Virus record (IMG/VR): IMGVR_UViG_3300024346_000045
Span: 1 to 64,000 of that record
Direction: 5' to 3' (one strand)
Source of the DNA: a virus
Length of the DNA stretch: 64,000 nucleotides
Shown one piece after another: positions 29,801-37,420 of this stretch. Under the pieces are notes generated by a model. The model was not told the origin of the DNA, ran no database searches, and saw only the letters and a program-made list of their open reading frames with translations. Numbering within the stretch: the first letter of the stretch is position 1; each line of letters begins with the position of its first letter. The position numbers and the translations under genes are program-made.

Positions 29801-32371
29801 ACAGTTGCATTGAATTTAAATGATAGAGTTATTTTCCGTAAAGACACTAGTGACGGAAGTTATAACTTTACAGAACAATTTGATACACAACTTGTGGGCG
29901 GAACATTCAGTGGAACTACATTAACTAGCGCAACCGGATTTGCTCCTGAAGACATTTTAGTTGACGGTGAAGAATCATTTGTAACACCTATGTCTAGCCA
30001 TGCACCTGAAGAAGTAGTTCCGGGTCAAGTAATGGATACAGTGGCAATTAAAGTTTACCATAGGCCTAGCGGCGGTTGCCCTAATATTATGTTTAATAAT
30101 CATAGGGGCGACAGCGAAACTACATCCTTCTTAATAGGGCAATTGTTTCCAGGAGATCTTCATGTTATTGTAAAAATTAATGATAACATTAAAGAACTTA
30201 GTACTGATTATTCAATTGATTATCAATCTAACAGTATTGTGTTTAATGCTGCTCCTAATCTAGGAGATAAAATTGATATTTTAAGTATAGGTTACAACTC
30301 TGCAACTATGTTAGATACTGACTACTTTGTAGGAGACGGTACTACATTAGAGTTTATTACTAAAGCTCCTTGGTTACCAACTGTATCTTCTACAGTATTT
30401 GTTAACGGGCAAGTTGTTGGATACTTATTGTTTAGCACCGATGACCAATACACTGATTTACAGGGACAAACGTGGAGATCGAGAGTTGGTATTAGATTCG
30501 AAGATGCACCACCGGTAGGTGCAATTATTTCGTATTTAATTGACACTAGCTCATCTGAACAAACTGCAAGTATAATTAAGAAAGAGACAATTGTGTACGA
30601 CGGAGATCCTTCGTACGAGCTGGCTAATCCGATAGGTGTTGATCAGCCGTGGGACTTGAATGTTCTAGTAAAACAAGGACAGACAATTTTAAAACCAAGG
30701 AGTGCAAACTACTTTACACTTGAGTCGGGAGTATATGAATATAACCTAAAAGATTACAAGTATATTGATAGTTCTGTGAGCTTATCTAATATCGTGGTTT
30801 ATAGAGATAGTACTAAACTTCGTTTGGGAACAGATTATACAGCGCTGTTTGATTATTCCGGACCTACATTCGGATTTGATTTCCCTACAATTTCAATTTC
30901 GGGCGGCGCAGGTTATTCAGTTGGCGATGCAATTGAAGTTGTGGGAGGAATTCTTACTACTTCGGGAACTGCAACAAAATTTGAAGTTACGCTAGTTAAC
31001 GGCTCTGGGACTATTCTAAAAGTTGAACTAATTGAAGCTGGAGAATATCAGACACCACCTTCAAGCCCCTTTGCAATTACTGGAGGCCTTGGAGGAGGAG
31101 CAGTTATTTCTGGCGATTATGTTATCACAGAAGATGTTGCAAATATTATTATTGAAGTTAAACCAACTGCACTAGTAGTCGGAAGTAAGTTAATCGCTAT
31201 TATAGATTCTGATGCAGATTATGTAATTAATGATAATGTGATAACATTTAACAACACTTATGCTAACGGAACAGAATTTGAGATTATTAGTTTTTATAAC
31301 CACAATGTTTTAGGTATAGAAAGAACTGTGGATCAATTGGTACCTGCTACCCGTGTAACAAGCGGAACGACAGAATACTATGAACTAGCTGGTAAATTAG
31401 GCGGAACATTTAAATTGAGAAATACAGCAGTATCTGGAAACTTTGTATGGATTATACATAACGGCGAATTGCTAGCTCATGGTAGGGATTACTATCTAGA
31501 AGATGATCTTGTAACGGTTAAAATTGTTGAACCTGTTGCAGCTACGGATACCATCCAAATGATTGCATTTACAAATTCAGTTGTTCGAGAAGATTTTGCA
31601 TATATGCAATTTAAGGATATGTTAAACCGTGTTCATTACAAGAGACTTAATAAAGATAAGTCTACTAGGTTAACGAACGACTTAAATCCTTTTGATAAAG
31701 ATATTACTGTAGACGATGCATCTAAATTGGATAACCCGTCACCTAAAAATAATATTCCGGGAATTATCGAAGTTAACGGCGAACGCATTGAATACTTCAC
31801 CAAAGTTGGAAACGTATTGAGTCAACTTCGTAGGGGTACATTAGGTACAGGTATACCAACATATCACTCCGCTGGCGTAATAGTTCAAGGATTAGGTGCA
31901 AGTGAGACAATACCATATAATGACAACACTATTGTCACTTCCTTTACATCCGACGGCGTTACATTAGACTTTGATCTTCCTTATGTTCCTAAAATTAACG
32001 ACATTGAAGTATTTGTAGGCGGAATTAGATTAAAGAAACATCAATATAGTGTTTATTCTAATTTAGAATACCCTTATAGCCCCGAAGGCGATGTGTCTTA
32101 TCAAGCAGAGTTTTCAATTACTGGAAACGCTAAATTAAGACTTTTAGACACTCCGTCCCTAGGCGTAAAAGTACTAGTAGTTAAAAAGCAGGGTAAATTA
32201 TGGAATGACATAGGCGAAAGATTAGCTGAATCGAACAATCCTGTTGCTAATTTCCTAAAAGAAACTAACACAGTTTGGCCAGAATCGATTCAAGATAAAT
32301 ATGGTAATAGAGTATTATCATCGGACGGCACCCCTTTACAAACAGGTGACGGCCAACCATTGGAGTATTAA
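17867..32371 (+). CDS. Giant baseplate/tail structural protein, 4834 residues
   Basis: One uninterrupted frame of 14.5 kb follows gp6, where T4 has gp7 and gp8. The N-terminus (NLLPRFYRTKSNKKFLQATV, then YSWNPHICWDKFVNYQQYYW) matches large structural proteins I remember from marine T4-like phages. Residues about 195-275 resemble a cupredoxin-type beta sandwich ending DTGGVFYILDI. Residues about 2225-2875 contain several FG-GAP/beta-propeller-like blades (LIVGAPNANGV, LIVSAPQADAGYGKVFVYQL, YIAVGANLLDAN). Repeated GG-x-GY motifs occur near 3270, 3320, 3660 and 4340. A segment with RRGTLGTGIPTYHSAG lies near 4665. The likely role is wedge and peripheral baseplate, possibly joining gp7, gp8 and fibre-attachment functions in one chain; that is inference. 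Confidence 0.75.
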   Translation: MAYNKDQNEPKVPTSNVEKRESANLLPRFYRTKSNKKFLQATVDQLNQPGTVKKLNGYIGRQNAKAVANSDIFLSAVDKIRQDYQFEPAALVQDYLGNTTFFKDYIDHTHHIDVFDGIANNHNRMNKQEFYSWNPHICWDKFVNYQQYYWLPFGPSGIEVLGQQKEITSTYTVRGVDESDNVAYLFTPNGLTRNPTLRLFRGQTYIFDIEAEGHPFSIKTSRVSGTLDRYTEGVDAFAVESGKITFTIPVDAPDILFYVSENSADTGGVFYILDIKENTEIDLATDLLGKKTYTIPNGTAEGLSISNGMKLQFGGEVTPAQYAEGFWYVEGVGTAITLVNERDLEVRTSFNQETNILFDDAPFDQLPFGDLSSLPSKKDYITINRASPDKNAWSRYNRWFHYDVIVASAKANGVEAEIDQSARAIRPIIEFVAGLKLFNQGIKSKNNIDVIDNFTTDAFSIVEGSLGYNVDGIDLAHGMRIIFNSDTDSFVKGKIFKVNFIEIIPPQREIQFDATLAVDIASDVFTFTTEHGLTTGNRVTYIANDTGAISGLVNRQVYYVSVIDTFRIKLYTNPSLTKLVDIFNTGTGTHRFELFTGVRRQINLVEEPDSIPEKFDTVTVNYGTSDYITTTLQGNQGQTYWFNGEQWKLSQLKNNVNQPPLFDLFDSKQVSFGDSSVNNYEGSSFTGTKLFSYKVGTGSADSELGFALSYQNINNIGDIVFEFNLLKDTFTYKKGVDILTLNTDIGYLQLTDENNISTFSNGWVLNSLDITQPVIRIFNGIDAIPKSADTSKKYVGDNGVEYYFNAALNSWYPRNFYIDVFDNVNLLSDLEVRVYLNGKRWNKSNFIVKDGTTKKYVEFLGNANVTDVVTLKCFSAQPKNSNGYYELPINLQNNPLNDNIVQFTLGEVIDHVDSIIDNIQEFNGIFPGTGNLRDLGGLSSKGVKFVQHSGPLNLSLYHLGSKEANIIKALDAARNDYGQFKRAFIIAATESGIDTDPRRHVDAVLQSMVKDKPKSSPYYLSDMFGYTAYNRIAYTVLDYRIKTYPLTTHFDLTSLSNKSVNIYLNGTHLLYGRDYIFGDDVFVELLVELAEGDSIEAIEYESTDGCYCPPTPTKLGLFPKFEPKKYIDDTYTEPREVIQGHDGSITVAFGDYRDDLILELETRIFNNIKVNYDPTIFDIFNFVPGYNRQTAYSKSETDQILSKYFFQWTTNIQQDYTKHYGYDQLNAFTYNYRGNYTPDKKDVPAAWRGIYKWLLDTDRPHTHPWECLGLSVEPLWWQEVYGPAPYTSDNLMLWDDLKEGIVRQPSVPVRRNAKFAKPILNNGLPVDDQGKLLSPYDSEMVTGNILRGDGGYFVFGDHSVVETAWRRSSYYPFALITSALLMQPSYVLGSCLDRSRITREVNGHLVYSETGLRIRLADIVLPSTYTRNSTERTYTCGLVNYIIDYLTSENTTRIDTYATELATLTNKVSSRLGAFTNKEKYKILLDSKTPSSSGGIFVPEENYFVDLNSSSAVKKVIYSGVIITKYEDGFEIRGYNFDNPYFVYLPSLMDNRVIKVGGISESYINWNSNQVYVAGKLVKANNQYYRVKINHTSGQVFDSNYYARLPELPTQGGREVMLRKTFDNTDPRTLAYGTKLYTIQDVADFLQGYGAYLEAEGFVFDDFNNELATITNWETSVKEFMFWTTQNWDPGAVLSLSPAANKLMFNATNSVVDDLLNTFHGYSIFKVDGQKLDPEFIEVYRSGSNFVLEPVNTNHGIYGAVLYLVQKEHIVVIDNKTLFNDTIYDKEAGYKQDRVKIIGYVTSNWNGGFEIPGFIYDRAIISAWESWTDYTLGTIVKHKEFYYSANKTLVGTQDFNNNDWELLTSKPVAKLLPNLDYRAEQFTDFYDLDTDNLDSSQQKIAQHLIGYQKRQYLENIIQNDVSQYKFYQGMIIEKGTQNVLNKLFDVLSADGKESLTFDEEWAFRVGEYGAVDTFDEIEFKLDESQFKVNPQPIELVDRIDPNLVDFVYRQRPSDVYIKPINYTNDVWPTTTKRNFLRTPGYVRKDNVNLNLNSLSDILSVSINSLTEGDYIWTTSETVINSIGDNWNVYRFTQSAWLITNVTYAAAVVTVSTTGSLNLLVGDIVAIKNSSLIEGFHIVTSVTENTFTFTKKIASWEEFVDQDLVTSFVFTSQRVDNVDNMNSVIPNNIKINELVWADNDGNSKWTVYENQGVYRRARITNQDPAVDLNFGLATSVDETGNISVISDDNKVTVYEKGSSDNTWYASDKIYEPTGIAESSDFGSVVKLSFDAAWLIVGAPNANGVKTLTSGTILSPGTLTYTDISTGGIVQVTSTAVSIATGTPVRLSNTTGLTGVNTSTTYYVYSASSSTFRIAASYNDAILGNGVTVSGTLIGVGTASFLTTKITGIPTTAELVSGMTLSKNSGTANFGSNPVIISIDSLTQITVGIDVGSNFTNGTIVFTASGFSNQGYVSMYRRNTNGEYESTNIIKSPQQAENETFGSNIAIGKKENPAGVYPSLVGDYIGSGYGATWMVTRIGSKYSLKIQSRGLAYQPGDQITIVGSSLGGIAGIHDLTITIVSVNAALGTIENFVFEGVGLSDNYFMAVSATGYSSSTGRVYIYKWDEQDGWVYLEYLTSISGAGELFGYDTAVSGDATQLIVSAPQADAGYGKVFVYQLGNDTYELVSIMTEDFSSIELEMPSGSTPYDVQYGQSIAISKSGTYIAVGANLLDANNKADSGRVFVYTNINNEITLHQQITSRRGVPYEKFGSDVEFMNDDETLVIMSGIHNETGDTTFDNNETTFDSSATSISTMMSVIDVYDKYNTKFIYGETPPNSSLRETAFGNSISVGNNTILIAAKLETDSMFANSGAVYSYVKTANTVSWKIKHQQLPKIDVQKIKKAFLYNSVTNTIVKYLDVVSPILGNIPGLADQEIKYKTFFDPATYYAGTEIVNVDAGMAWTSKQVGHLWWDLTNAKFVDPHSGDVVYRSSVWNTLYDTASIDVYEWVESKYLPSEWNKLADTQKGLASNISGQTKYDDTVYSVKKRYDSISKTFKETYYFWVKSKKTVPNVEGRSLTAYDIANLIADPLGYGYSCIALTGTNSFSLVNCEKYLEGTNVILNVEYWTNTNTANNLHRQWKLLSTNRNTVIPSELEKKWIHSLVGKDDNDRVVPDTALPAKRRYGIEFRPRQSMFVNRVEAVKQFIERVNLTLSTKLIVDDYNLSPLASYEVEPSTVSGAWDTTIDTELELKFVPTAILQPAAFTPIIVDGRIIGVTILRSGTGYGRLRAYKVDEDNDPILWYGPDLSIYGSGINAHIKTVINSIGEVVECVIENSGEGYNDETRINIRNFSVLVKSDSTALDSWSIYAWDFISLTWNKIRSQSFNVTRYWKYVDWYEAGYNQFVKIDHLVENTYELITSSIAVGNVAKVKNIGSGGWLLLEKIADVQTIDYTVNFKVIGRENGTIEFLPTLYNFSSSVIGYDGPLFDSDLFDNSPSKELRIIIDTVKNNILVDEYKVDYLGLFFASIRYAVQEQTLIDWAFKTSFVKAQHNVGELKQKITYNNDNLEFFEQYIKEVKPYRTKVREYVSNYNTLEYSRTSVSDFDLLPIIDDNSQVIPLSVKVNDNGEIVTGYTEIDNDPWVSWKNELGFTITSLQIVDGGSGYLTTPVVEIIGTQLDGGTPAIAKAYITNGVVNRVQIVSGGTRWASAPTVTIKGGLAPTGTPARVVAIIGNSVPRTNFVKMKFDRISKVYEILNLTEIENFIGSGSKTQYALKWSPEIVIGTSYVTVNGAEILRDDYTLSTIVSTSKGFTSYTGMLTFKEAPAANASILIEYNKDYNHLSATDRINFYYDPVTGQLGKDLSQLMTGIDYGGVSITGIGLGINVGWDALPWFTDAWDNVDSEFEDYIVSVSGPTTDFRMPYVPALGQNINVYISRYVGGEYQPSVRIDDLNFATINQTNNNALMTTFVGDGEVDIIVLPATVALNLNDRVIFRKDTSDGSYNFTEQFDTQLVGGTFSGTTLTSATGFAPEDILVDGEESFVTPMSSHAPEEVVPGQVMDTVAIKVYHRPSGGCPNIMFNNHRGDSETTSFLIGQLFPGDLHVIVKINDNIKELSTDYSIDYQSNSIVFNAAPNLGDKIDILSIGYNSATMLDTDYFVGDGTTLEFITKAPWLPTVSSTVFVNGQVVGYLLFSTDDQYTDLQGQTWRSRVGIRFEDAPPVGAIISYLIDTSSSEQTASIIKKETIVYDGDPSYELANPIGVDQPWDLNVLVKQGQTILKPRSANYFTLESGVYEYNLKDYKYIDSSVSLSNIVVYRDSTKLRLGTDYTALFDYSGPTFGFDFPTISISGGAGYSVGDAIEVVGGILTTSGTATKFEVTLVNGSGTILKVELIEAGEYQTPPSSPFAITGGLGGGAVISGDYVITEDVANIIIEVKPTALVVGSKLIAIIDSDADYVINDNVITFNNTYANGTEFEIISFYNHNVLGIERTVDQLVPATRVTSGTTEYYELAGKLGGTFKLRNTAVSGNFVWIIHNGELLAHGRDYYLEDDLVTVKIVEPVAATDTIQMIAFTNSVVREDFAYMQFKDMLNRVHYKRLNKDKSTRLTNDLNPFDKDITVDDASKLDNPSPKNNIPGIIEVNGERIEYFTKVGNVLSQLRRGTLGTGIPTYHSAGVIVQGLGASETIPYNDNTIVTSFTSDGVTLDFDLPYVPKINDIEVFVGGIRLKKHQYSVYSNLEYPYSPEGDVSYQAEFSITGNAKLRLLDTPSLGVKVLVVKKQGKLWNDIGERLAESNNPVANFLKETNTVWPESIQDKYGNRVLSSDGTPLQTGDGQPLEY

Positions 32372-32374
32372 TAG

Positions 32375-33211
32375 ATGCCAACAATTATTGAATTGCCGAG
32401 TATTGTAAACCCGCCAGAATCTTCGGTTATTGTAGTTACAGACGACACGTCTTCAAGTAAAATAACCATTTCTGATCTTAGACACACAATGGTAAAAGTT
32501 GCGACACAAGCAACTGCCGGAGTCATTAAAATAGGATCAGGGCTTGCAATCGATTCTAGCGGTGTTGTTTCGGTTCCTAGTGCAACTGGCTATACGTTGC
32601 CAGTTGCTACTAATGTTTCTTTAGGCGGTGTCATAGCTGGATCCGGACTATCGATTAATAATCAAGGCGTGCTAAGTGTGTCTGTTCCGCCTGCTCCTGT
32701 TGCAAGTGCTTATACATTCGGAACTGTAAAAATTGGTGAAGGATTAACTATTGTCGACGGTGTACTTTCGAACCCGGCAACACAGTATGTATTACCTAGT
32801 GCAACGGGATCAATACTTGGCGGTGTCAAAATTGGAAAAGGGTTAATAATTGACAACTCGGTTGTTTCTGTTGAAGCTAACCCGTATGTAGTAGAAAGTG
32901 ATCAGATTATTAACGAAGATTACACAGTCCCGCCCGGGAAAACAGTTTATAGTATAGGCCCAGTATCAATTGGCAGATCTAACACTTTTGTAATTTCTGC
33001 AGATTCAACTTGGACCATTTATACACCGGGCGCAACTGAAAAATATACAGAAGAATCGATAGCATCAACAGTTATCACTGAACAAGATACATTAATTTCG
33101 TCTAATTATACAATTAGAAATGGAGTAACTGCATCTAGTATAGGACCTATTACTATCGGTAATACTGTAACTGTTGAGATTTCACCATTATCTACATGGA
33201 TAATATTTTAA
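32375..33211 (+). CDS. Tail-fibre-like protein with internal repeats
   Basis: A 278-residue beta-rich protein. The middle contains four copies of a fibre module of the type LGGVxxGxGLxIxxxGVLSV. The C-terminus holds a tandem duplication of about 45 residues: the first copy contains NEDYTVPPGKTVYSIGPVSIG and ends STWTIY, the second SNYTIRNGVTASSIGPITIG and ends STWIIF. Such shafts and caps are common in fibres of aquatic T4-like phages. It begins 3 bases after the giant gene and belongs to the same late operon. The receptor or partner is unknown. Confidence 0.7.
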   Translation: MPTIIELPSIVNPPESSVIVVTDDTSSSKITISDLRHTMVKVATQATAGVIKIGSGLAIDSSGVVSVPSATGYTLPVATNVSLGGVIAGSGLSINNQGVLSVSVPPAPVASAYTFGTVKIGEGLTIVDGVLSNPATQYVLPSATGSILGGVKIGKGLIIDNSVVSVEANPYVVESDQIINEDYTVPPGKTVYSIGPVSIGRSNTFVISADSTWTIYTPGATEKYTEESIASTVITEQDTLISSNYTIRNGVTASSIGPITIGNTVTVEISPLSTWIIF

Positions 33212-33218
33212 ATAAATA
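33211..33218 (+). promoter_or_regulatory. Late promoter-like box AATAAATA
   Basis: One mismatch from TATAAATA, in the 32-base gap before the fibre gene at 33244 and overlapping the preceding stop codon. A GGGAG ribosome binding site follows. Confidence 0.45.
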
Positions 33219-33243
33219 AGATATCATTGGGAGTATTTAAAAA

Positions 33244-34155
33244 ATGGCAAACTTAAAACTTTTGGGCTCAGTTTCTGGATATACAGAACTATCAGCAGCC
33301 GCAAATGCCGTTCCGACTGTATTTACATTACCAGCTGCTGACGGAACAACAGGACAGATATTAAGCACTAATGGCCAAGGCCAGCTTCAATTTATCACTA
33401 ATCAAGCAGCTTCGTATACATTACCTATCGCTTCGCAATCTACATTAGGCGGTGTTAGAGTTGATGGAGCAACAATCACAATTAACGGATCTGGTGTAAT
33501 TTCATCAGCATCTGCCTACACACTACCTACAGCTAGTTCTAATACATTAGGCGGTATTAAAGTAGGTTCAGGCTTATCAATTAATGCTGGCGTACTAAGT
33601 GTTGCTTCTGTTGCAGCAACACAAGCTGATGCTCTAAAAGTTGGTACTGCATACCGCACAGCAGCAATCGACGAACCGTATTTTGGAACACCTTACAGTA
33701 TTGCTTGTAGAGACCTCGACGGCAACTTAAATGCTGTGCTTTTCCAAGGTACTGCTACCTCAGCACAGTTTGCTGACTTGGCAGAAAAATATATTGCTGA
33801 TGCATCTTATGAGCCAGGTACAGTTTTAGAATTTGGCGGCAAATTCGAAGTGACAGTTGCCGAAGATGAAACTCGCTGCGTAGCTGGTGTTGTTTCTACT
33901 AATCCAGGATTCATAATGAACAACGCATTAGAAGCAGCGGTTACTGAAGGCGAAAGAACTGTAACATTGGCGCTAATGGGGCGTGTTCCGTGTAAAGTTC
34001 GAGGAAAAATCCGCAAGGGCGATATGCTAGTAAGCGGTAGCGGCGGATTTGCTAGACCAGCAACTGATCCTAAGATTGGTACTATTATTGGTAAAGCACT
34101 CGAAGATTTCGAAGGAGACGAGGGTCTTATCGAAGTTGTCGTAGGACGAATTTAA
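33244..34155 (+). CDS. Tail-fibre protein with DLAEKY C-terminal domain
   Basis: A 303-residue protein. The N-terminal half is made of fibre modules (LPAADGTTGQILSTNGQGQL, TLGGVRVDGATITINGSG, TLGGIKVGSGLSIN). The C-terminal half has QFADLAEKYIADASYEPGTV, VSTNPGFIMN, GRVPCKVRGKIRKGDMLVSG and a final EVVVGRI. The same C-terminal domain ends the protein at 40167-41840. It resembles fibre-tip domains of the peptidase-G2/intramolecular chaperone kind (ADLAE-Y motif), although autocleavage is not established. It is probably an accessory fibre of the baseplate. Confidence 0.75.
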   Translation: MANLKLLGSVSGYTELSAAANAVPTVFTLPAADGTTGQILSTNGQGQLQFITNQAASYTLPIASQSTLGGVRVDGATITINGSGVISSASAYTLPTASSNTLGGIKVGSGLSINAGVLSVASVAATQADALKVGTAYRTAAIDEPYFGTPYSIACRDLDGNLNAVLFQGTATSAQFADLAEKYIADASYEPGTVLEFGGKFEVTVAEDETRCVAGVVSTNPGFIMNNALEAAVTEGERTVTLALMGRVPCKVRGKIRKGDMLVSGSGGFARPATDPKIGTIIGKALEDFEGDEGLIEVVVGRI

Positions 34156-34172
34156 TCAATAAAGAGAATACT

Positions 34173-34784
34173 ATGCAAGGCAAAGATCTATCAGGAATAC
34201 ATGTTGAAGGCCATATAAAAATTTGGTATCCCGAAACTGGCGAAGTTGCAGTTAATAAACGTAATGCAATACATTATGAAAATATGAGTATTGCTTTAGC
34301 AGAAAGTATTGCTGACGCTGGACAAGGCTTTATTAATTCTATGGCGTTTGGCAACGGTGGAACCAGTGTTGACCCAACAGGTATTATTACCTATCTTACT
34401 CCCAACTCCACTGGAACTAATGCAAGTTTATATAACCAGACATATTCCAAAGTGATAAACGATAGATCTAGTTCTAACTTAGATCCTACGAGGAATTATA
34501 TAGAAACTCGACATGTAACAGGCAAGAATTATACAGATGTATTTGTGACATGTTTGTTAGATTACGGTGAACCTAGTGGACAAGAAGCGTTCGATAACAC
34601 AAGTGACAATGATAGTAATTTTGTTTTCGATGAACTAGGGCTTGTATCTTATAGCTTAACAGGCAATTCTAGATTGTTAACCCACGTTATTTTCCATCCA
34701 GTTCAGAAATCTTTAAACAGATTAATTCAAATTGATTACACCGTTCGTATACAAAGTTTAACAGGTTTAAGTGAGGTTGCGTAA
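34173..34784 (+). CDS. Conserved virion structural protein, unnamed
   Basis: A 203-residue protein with HVEGHIKIWYPETGEVAVNK, NAIHYENMSIALAESIAD, FINSMAFGNGGTSVDPTG and ITYLTPN. I remember closely similar proteins between fibre genes of cyanophages, where they are labelled structural or hypothetical. No enzymatic motif is visible. It sits 17 bases after the fibre gene and overlaps the next gene as TAATG, so its product is probably needed in step with the collar fibre. Confidence 0.65.
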   Translation: MQGKDLSGIHVEGHIKIWYPETGEVAVNKRNAIHYENMSIALAESIADAGQGFINSMAFGNGGTSVDPTGIITYLTPNSTGTNASLYNQTYSKVINDRSSSNLDPTRNYIETRHVTGKNYTDVFVTCLLDYGEPSGQEAFDNTSDNDSNFVFDELGLVSYSLTGNSRLLTHVIFHPVQKSLNRLIQIDYTVRIQSLTGLSEVA

Positions 34785-37420
34785 TGGCTTATACAATTCC
34801 GTTCTCAGATACAGCAGCGCACCCAACAGCGATTACAGTAAACGATCAAACTCTTAATACTGAAGATACAAGTTTAACATTTGTAGGTAAAAATTATCCC
34901 GGATATAGTCTAGCAATTGGCTCTAATTTTTTACACTTATTAGAAAATTTTGCCAGTAGTACTGCTCCAAGTAATCCGGTACAGGGGCAGTTATGGTATG
35001 ACACTGGAACATCTTACAGTCCTAGTAGACCTCAATTAAAAATTTATGATGGTACAAATTGGACTGAAGCTGGCAATATTAAAAAAGGCGCATCTCAACC
35101 GTCTTCTGTTAATAGTATTGTTGGTGACTTATGGGTTGATACCAGCGCACAGCAATTGTATCTTTATACAGGAGCAACATGGGTTTTAGTGGGTCCACAA
35201 TTTAATGCAGGTAGTTTAGCAGGTTTAAAAGCTGAAACTGTTATTGATAGAGATTCTAATACTGAAAAAACAATTTTAATTTTTTACACAGGCGGCATTC
35301 CTGTTATTATTATTAGTAAAGATACTTTTACTCCGAAAGTTGCTATTCAAGGATTTGAAATCATTCGTCAGGGCGTTAACATGTCGTCAGACGACTTCGA
35401 CCTTGATGGTACTGTTTTAAACAAGTACTGGGGTGTTAGTGAAAAAGCAAATTCGTTAATTGTTGGAAATAATGTAATTCCAGCAACAAATTTTTTAAGA
35501 AGCGATGCTGTTAGCACCACAAATTATACAATTAATATTAGAAATGGCGGTGGCCTAGTCGTTGGTGCAAGTCTCGAAACTAGTTTAACCACTAGCTCAA
35601 CTGGCGCAATTCTTACACATAAAACGCAAGGTTCGCCGATAATTTTACGTACAACAACCTCCGGTGGCATTACAAATGATGTTATTACAGTAGCAGCAGG
35701 CCCTGGCGCTGATCAAGGTTTAGTTGGAATTAATAAGAATCCGACTACTGCGTTAGATGTAAACGGGGATATTTTAACCAATGGTTCAATTGTAACAACA
35801 GACACAACAGCTAGCACTAGCACAACAACTGGTGCTCTTAAAGTTGCTGGCGGAGTTGGCATCAGTGGATCATTGTATATTGGGAACAATACAAGTGTAT
35901 TAGGTCAAATTACTGTTGGCGGAGCAAGTGCAGGTCAAGCAGTTGTAGCAAGGGCAAACGAGAAACACGACATCGGAACATCTGGTACTAGATTTAGAGC
36001 TGTATACGCAAAAGATTTTGTTGGGCAAACATTTACAGGTAGTTTTGTTGGCTCATTCTCTGGTAGTGTATCAGGAACTGCAAGTAGTTTAGCAACAACT
36101 TCTGCGTTTTCAATGACAGGCGATATTTCTAGTAATGTAATTCCATTTAACGGTGCGGAACCAGTTCCGCCTAGGAGTATAACTTTTGTAGCAAGAAGTG
36201 CGTTAGGTATTGCAACAGTTACTACTTCCGTGGCTCATGGTTATGTTACTGGATATATCGTTGAACTAACATGTTCTAATTCAACTTTTAATACTACACT
36301 CGGCGGTCAAGTAATTACTGTTACTGGATTAACAACATTTACATATCAAAATTCAGGATCAACTTTAACCACAACAGCAGCATCTGGTACTATAACTGTT
36401 AAACCCGGCGGAAGTTTTTATACTGTTCTTAATGATGATGTTATTTCTTCTAAAACTGAAATTTCTAGCACATCAGACAGTGATTATTTTCTAGTATATC
36501 GCGCAACAGCAACACCGGCTTTAAGAAAAATTAGTAAAGCAACACTATTTTCTACAGCAGGCACAGTTCCAACTGGTAGCATTTTTCCATTTGCAGGCGA
36601 TACACCTCCTGTAGGATATTTACTATGCGACGGAAGCGAACAGAGTCAATCAGCATACCCTGAACTATTTTCAGTGCTAGGGTACAAATATAGAGCTGCT
36701 GGATTGCTAACAGGATATGCAACATTTGCAATACCAGATCTTCGAGGAAGATTCGCTCTCGGTAGGGATGATATGGACAACGGCAATAGTGTCAGTGTTC
36801 AAATAACTGCAACGAGCGGAACACGCCTATCTATTGCTGCATTAAGTTCAATTTCTGCAACTTTTGTAATACAAAATAGTTTAACAACAAACGGTCCTTT
36901 CCAGACTGGCAAAGTCTTAACAGGGCACGGATTAGACACTAGCGCTGGACCTGTAACAATTACAGCAGTTACAAATAATACTCCTAGTTCAGGATACACA
37001 ACAATTACAGTTAGTATGCCTCCTCAGCCTACAACATACCCTGCTGCTAGCGGTTTAGTATTAGAATCTGTAGGCACAATTGACGGCGGTGGCGGAACAG
37101 CTAACAGAGTTCCGAGTGCAACAGCAATAGGCAACGTAAGCGGATCTAGGCAGACTACACTAGGTGTTTCAAACCTTCCAGAACACTTGCACGATTTAAA
37201 AGATTCTGCAAATAATCAATATTACGCATTGCGCAATGCTACAGGCACTCCGCCTGATCCTGAAGTAATTGCAAGCAGTGTTCACTTTACTTCATCTGCC
37301 GGACATCTTTTACAAAATAGCGGCGGTATTAAAACAACAGGTAGTTTAGGACAACCGATTGATATAATGAATCCTTATCAAACTATTAACTACATTATCT
37401 TTACTGGTAGGATTATATAA
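34784..37420 (+). CDS. Tail fibre with phage tail-collar domain (gp12-like end)
   Basis: An 878-residue fibre. The N-terminal attachment module (GKNYPGYSLAIGSNFLHLLE, NFASSTAPSNPVQGQLWYDT) is shared with the two following fibres. A second QLW-type module follows, then shaft repeats (ALKVAGGVGISGSLYIGNN). The tail-collar domain has GSIFPFAGDTPPVGYLLCDG, YPELFSVLGYKY and FAIPDLRGRFALGRDDM. The chain ends HDLKDSANNQYYAL through QTINYIIFTGRI, as in short tail fibre and collar proteins. It is probably a receptor-binding baseplate fibre. Start and stop overlap both neighbours as TAATG. Confidence 0.82.
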   Translation: MAYTIPFSDTAAHPTAITVNDQTLNTEDTSLTFVGKNYPGYSLAIGSNFLHLLENFASSTAPSNPVQGQLWYDTGTSYSPSRPQLKIYDGTNWTEAGNIKKGASQPSSVNSIVGDLWVDTSAQQLYLYTGATWVLVGPQFNAGSLAGLKAETVIDRDSNTEKTILIFYTGGIPVIIISKDTFTPKVAIQGFEIIRQGVNMSSDDFDLDGTVLNKYWGVSEKANSLIVGNNVIPATNFLRSDAVSTTNYTINIRNGGGLVVGASLETSLTTSSTGAILTHKTQGSPIILRTTTSGGITNDVITVAAGPGADQGLVGINKNPTTALDVNGDILTNGSIVTTDTTASTSTTTGALKVAGGVGISGSLYIGNNTSVLGQITVGGASAGQAVVARANEKHDIGTSGTRFRAVYAKDFVGQTFTGSFVGSFSGSVSGTASSLATTSAFSMTGDISSNVIPFNGAEPVPPRSITFVARSALGIATVTTSVAHGYVTGYIVELTCSNSTFNTTLGGQVITVTGLTTFTYQNSGSTLTTTAASGTITVKPGGSFYTVLNDDVISSKTEISSTSDSDYFLVYRATATPALRKISKATLFSTAGTVPTGSIFPFAGDTPPVGYLLCDGSEQSQSAYPELFSVLGYKYRAAGLLTGYATFAIPDLRGRFALGRDDMDNGNSVSVQITATSGTRLSIAALSSISATFVIQNSLTTNGPFQTGKVLTGHGLDTSAGPVTITAVTNNTPSSGYTTITVSMPPQPTTYPAASGLVLESVGTIDGGGGTANRVPSATAIGNVSGSRQTTLGVSNLPEHLHDLKDSANNQYYALRNATGTPPDPEVIASSVHFTSSAGHLLQNSGGIKTTGSLGQPIDIMNPYQTINYIIFTGRII

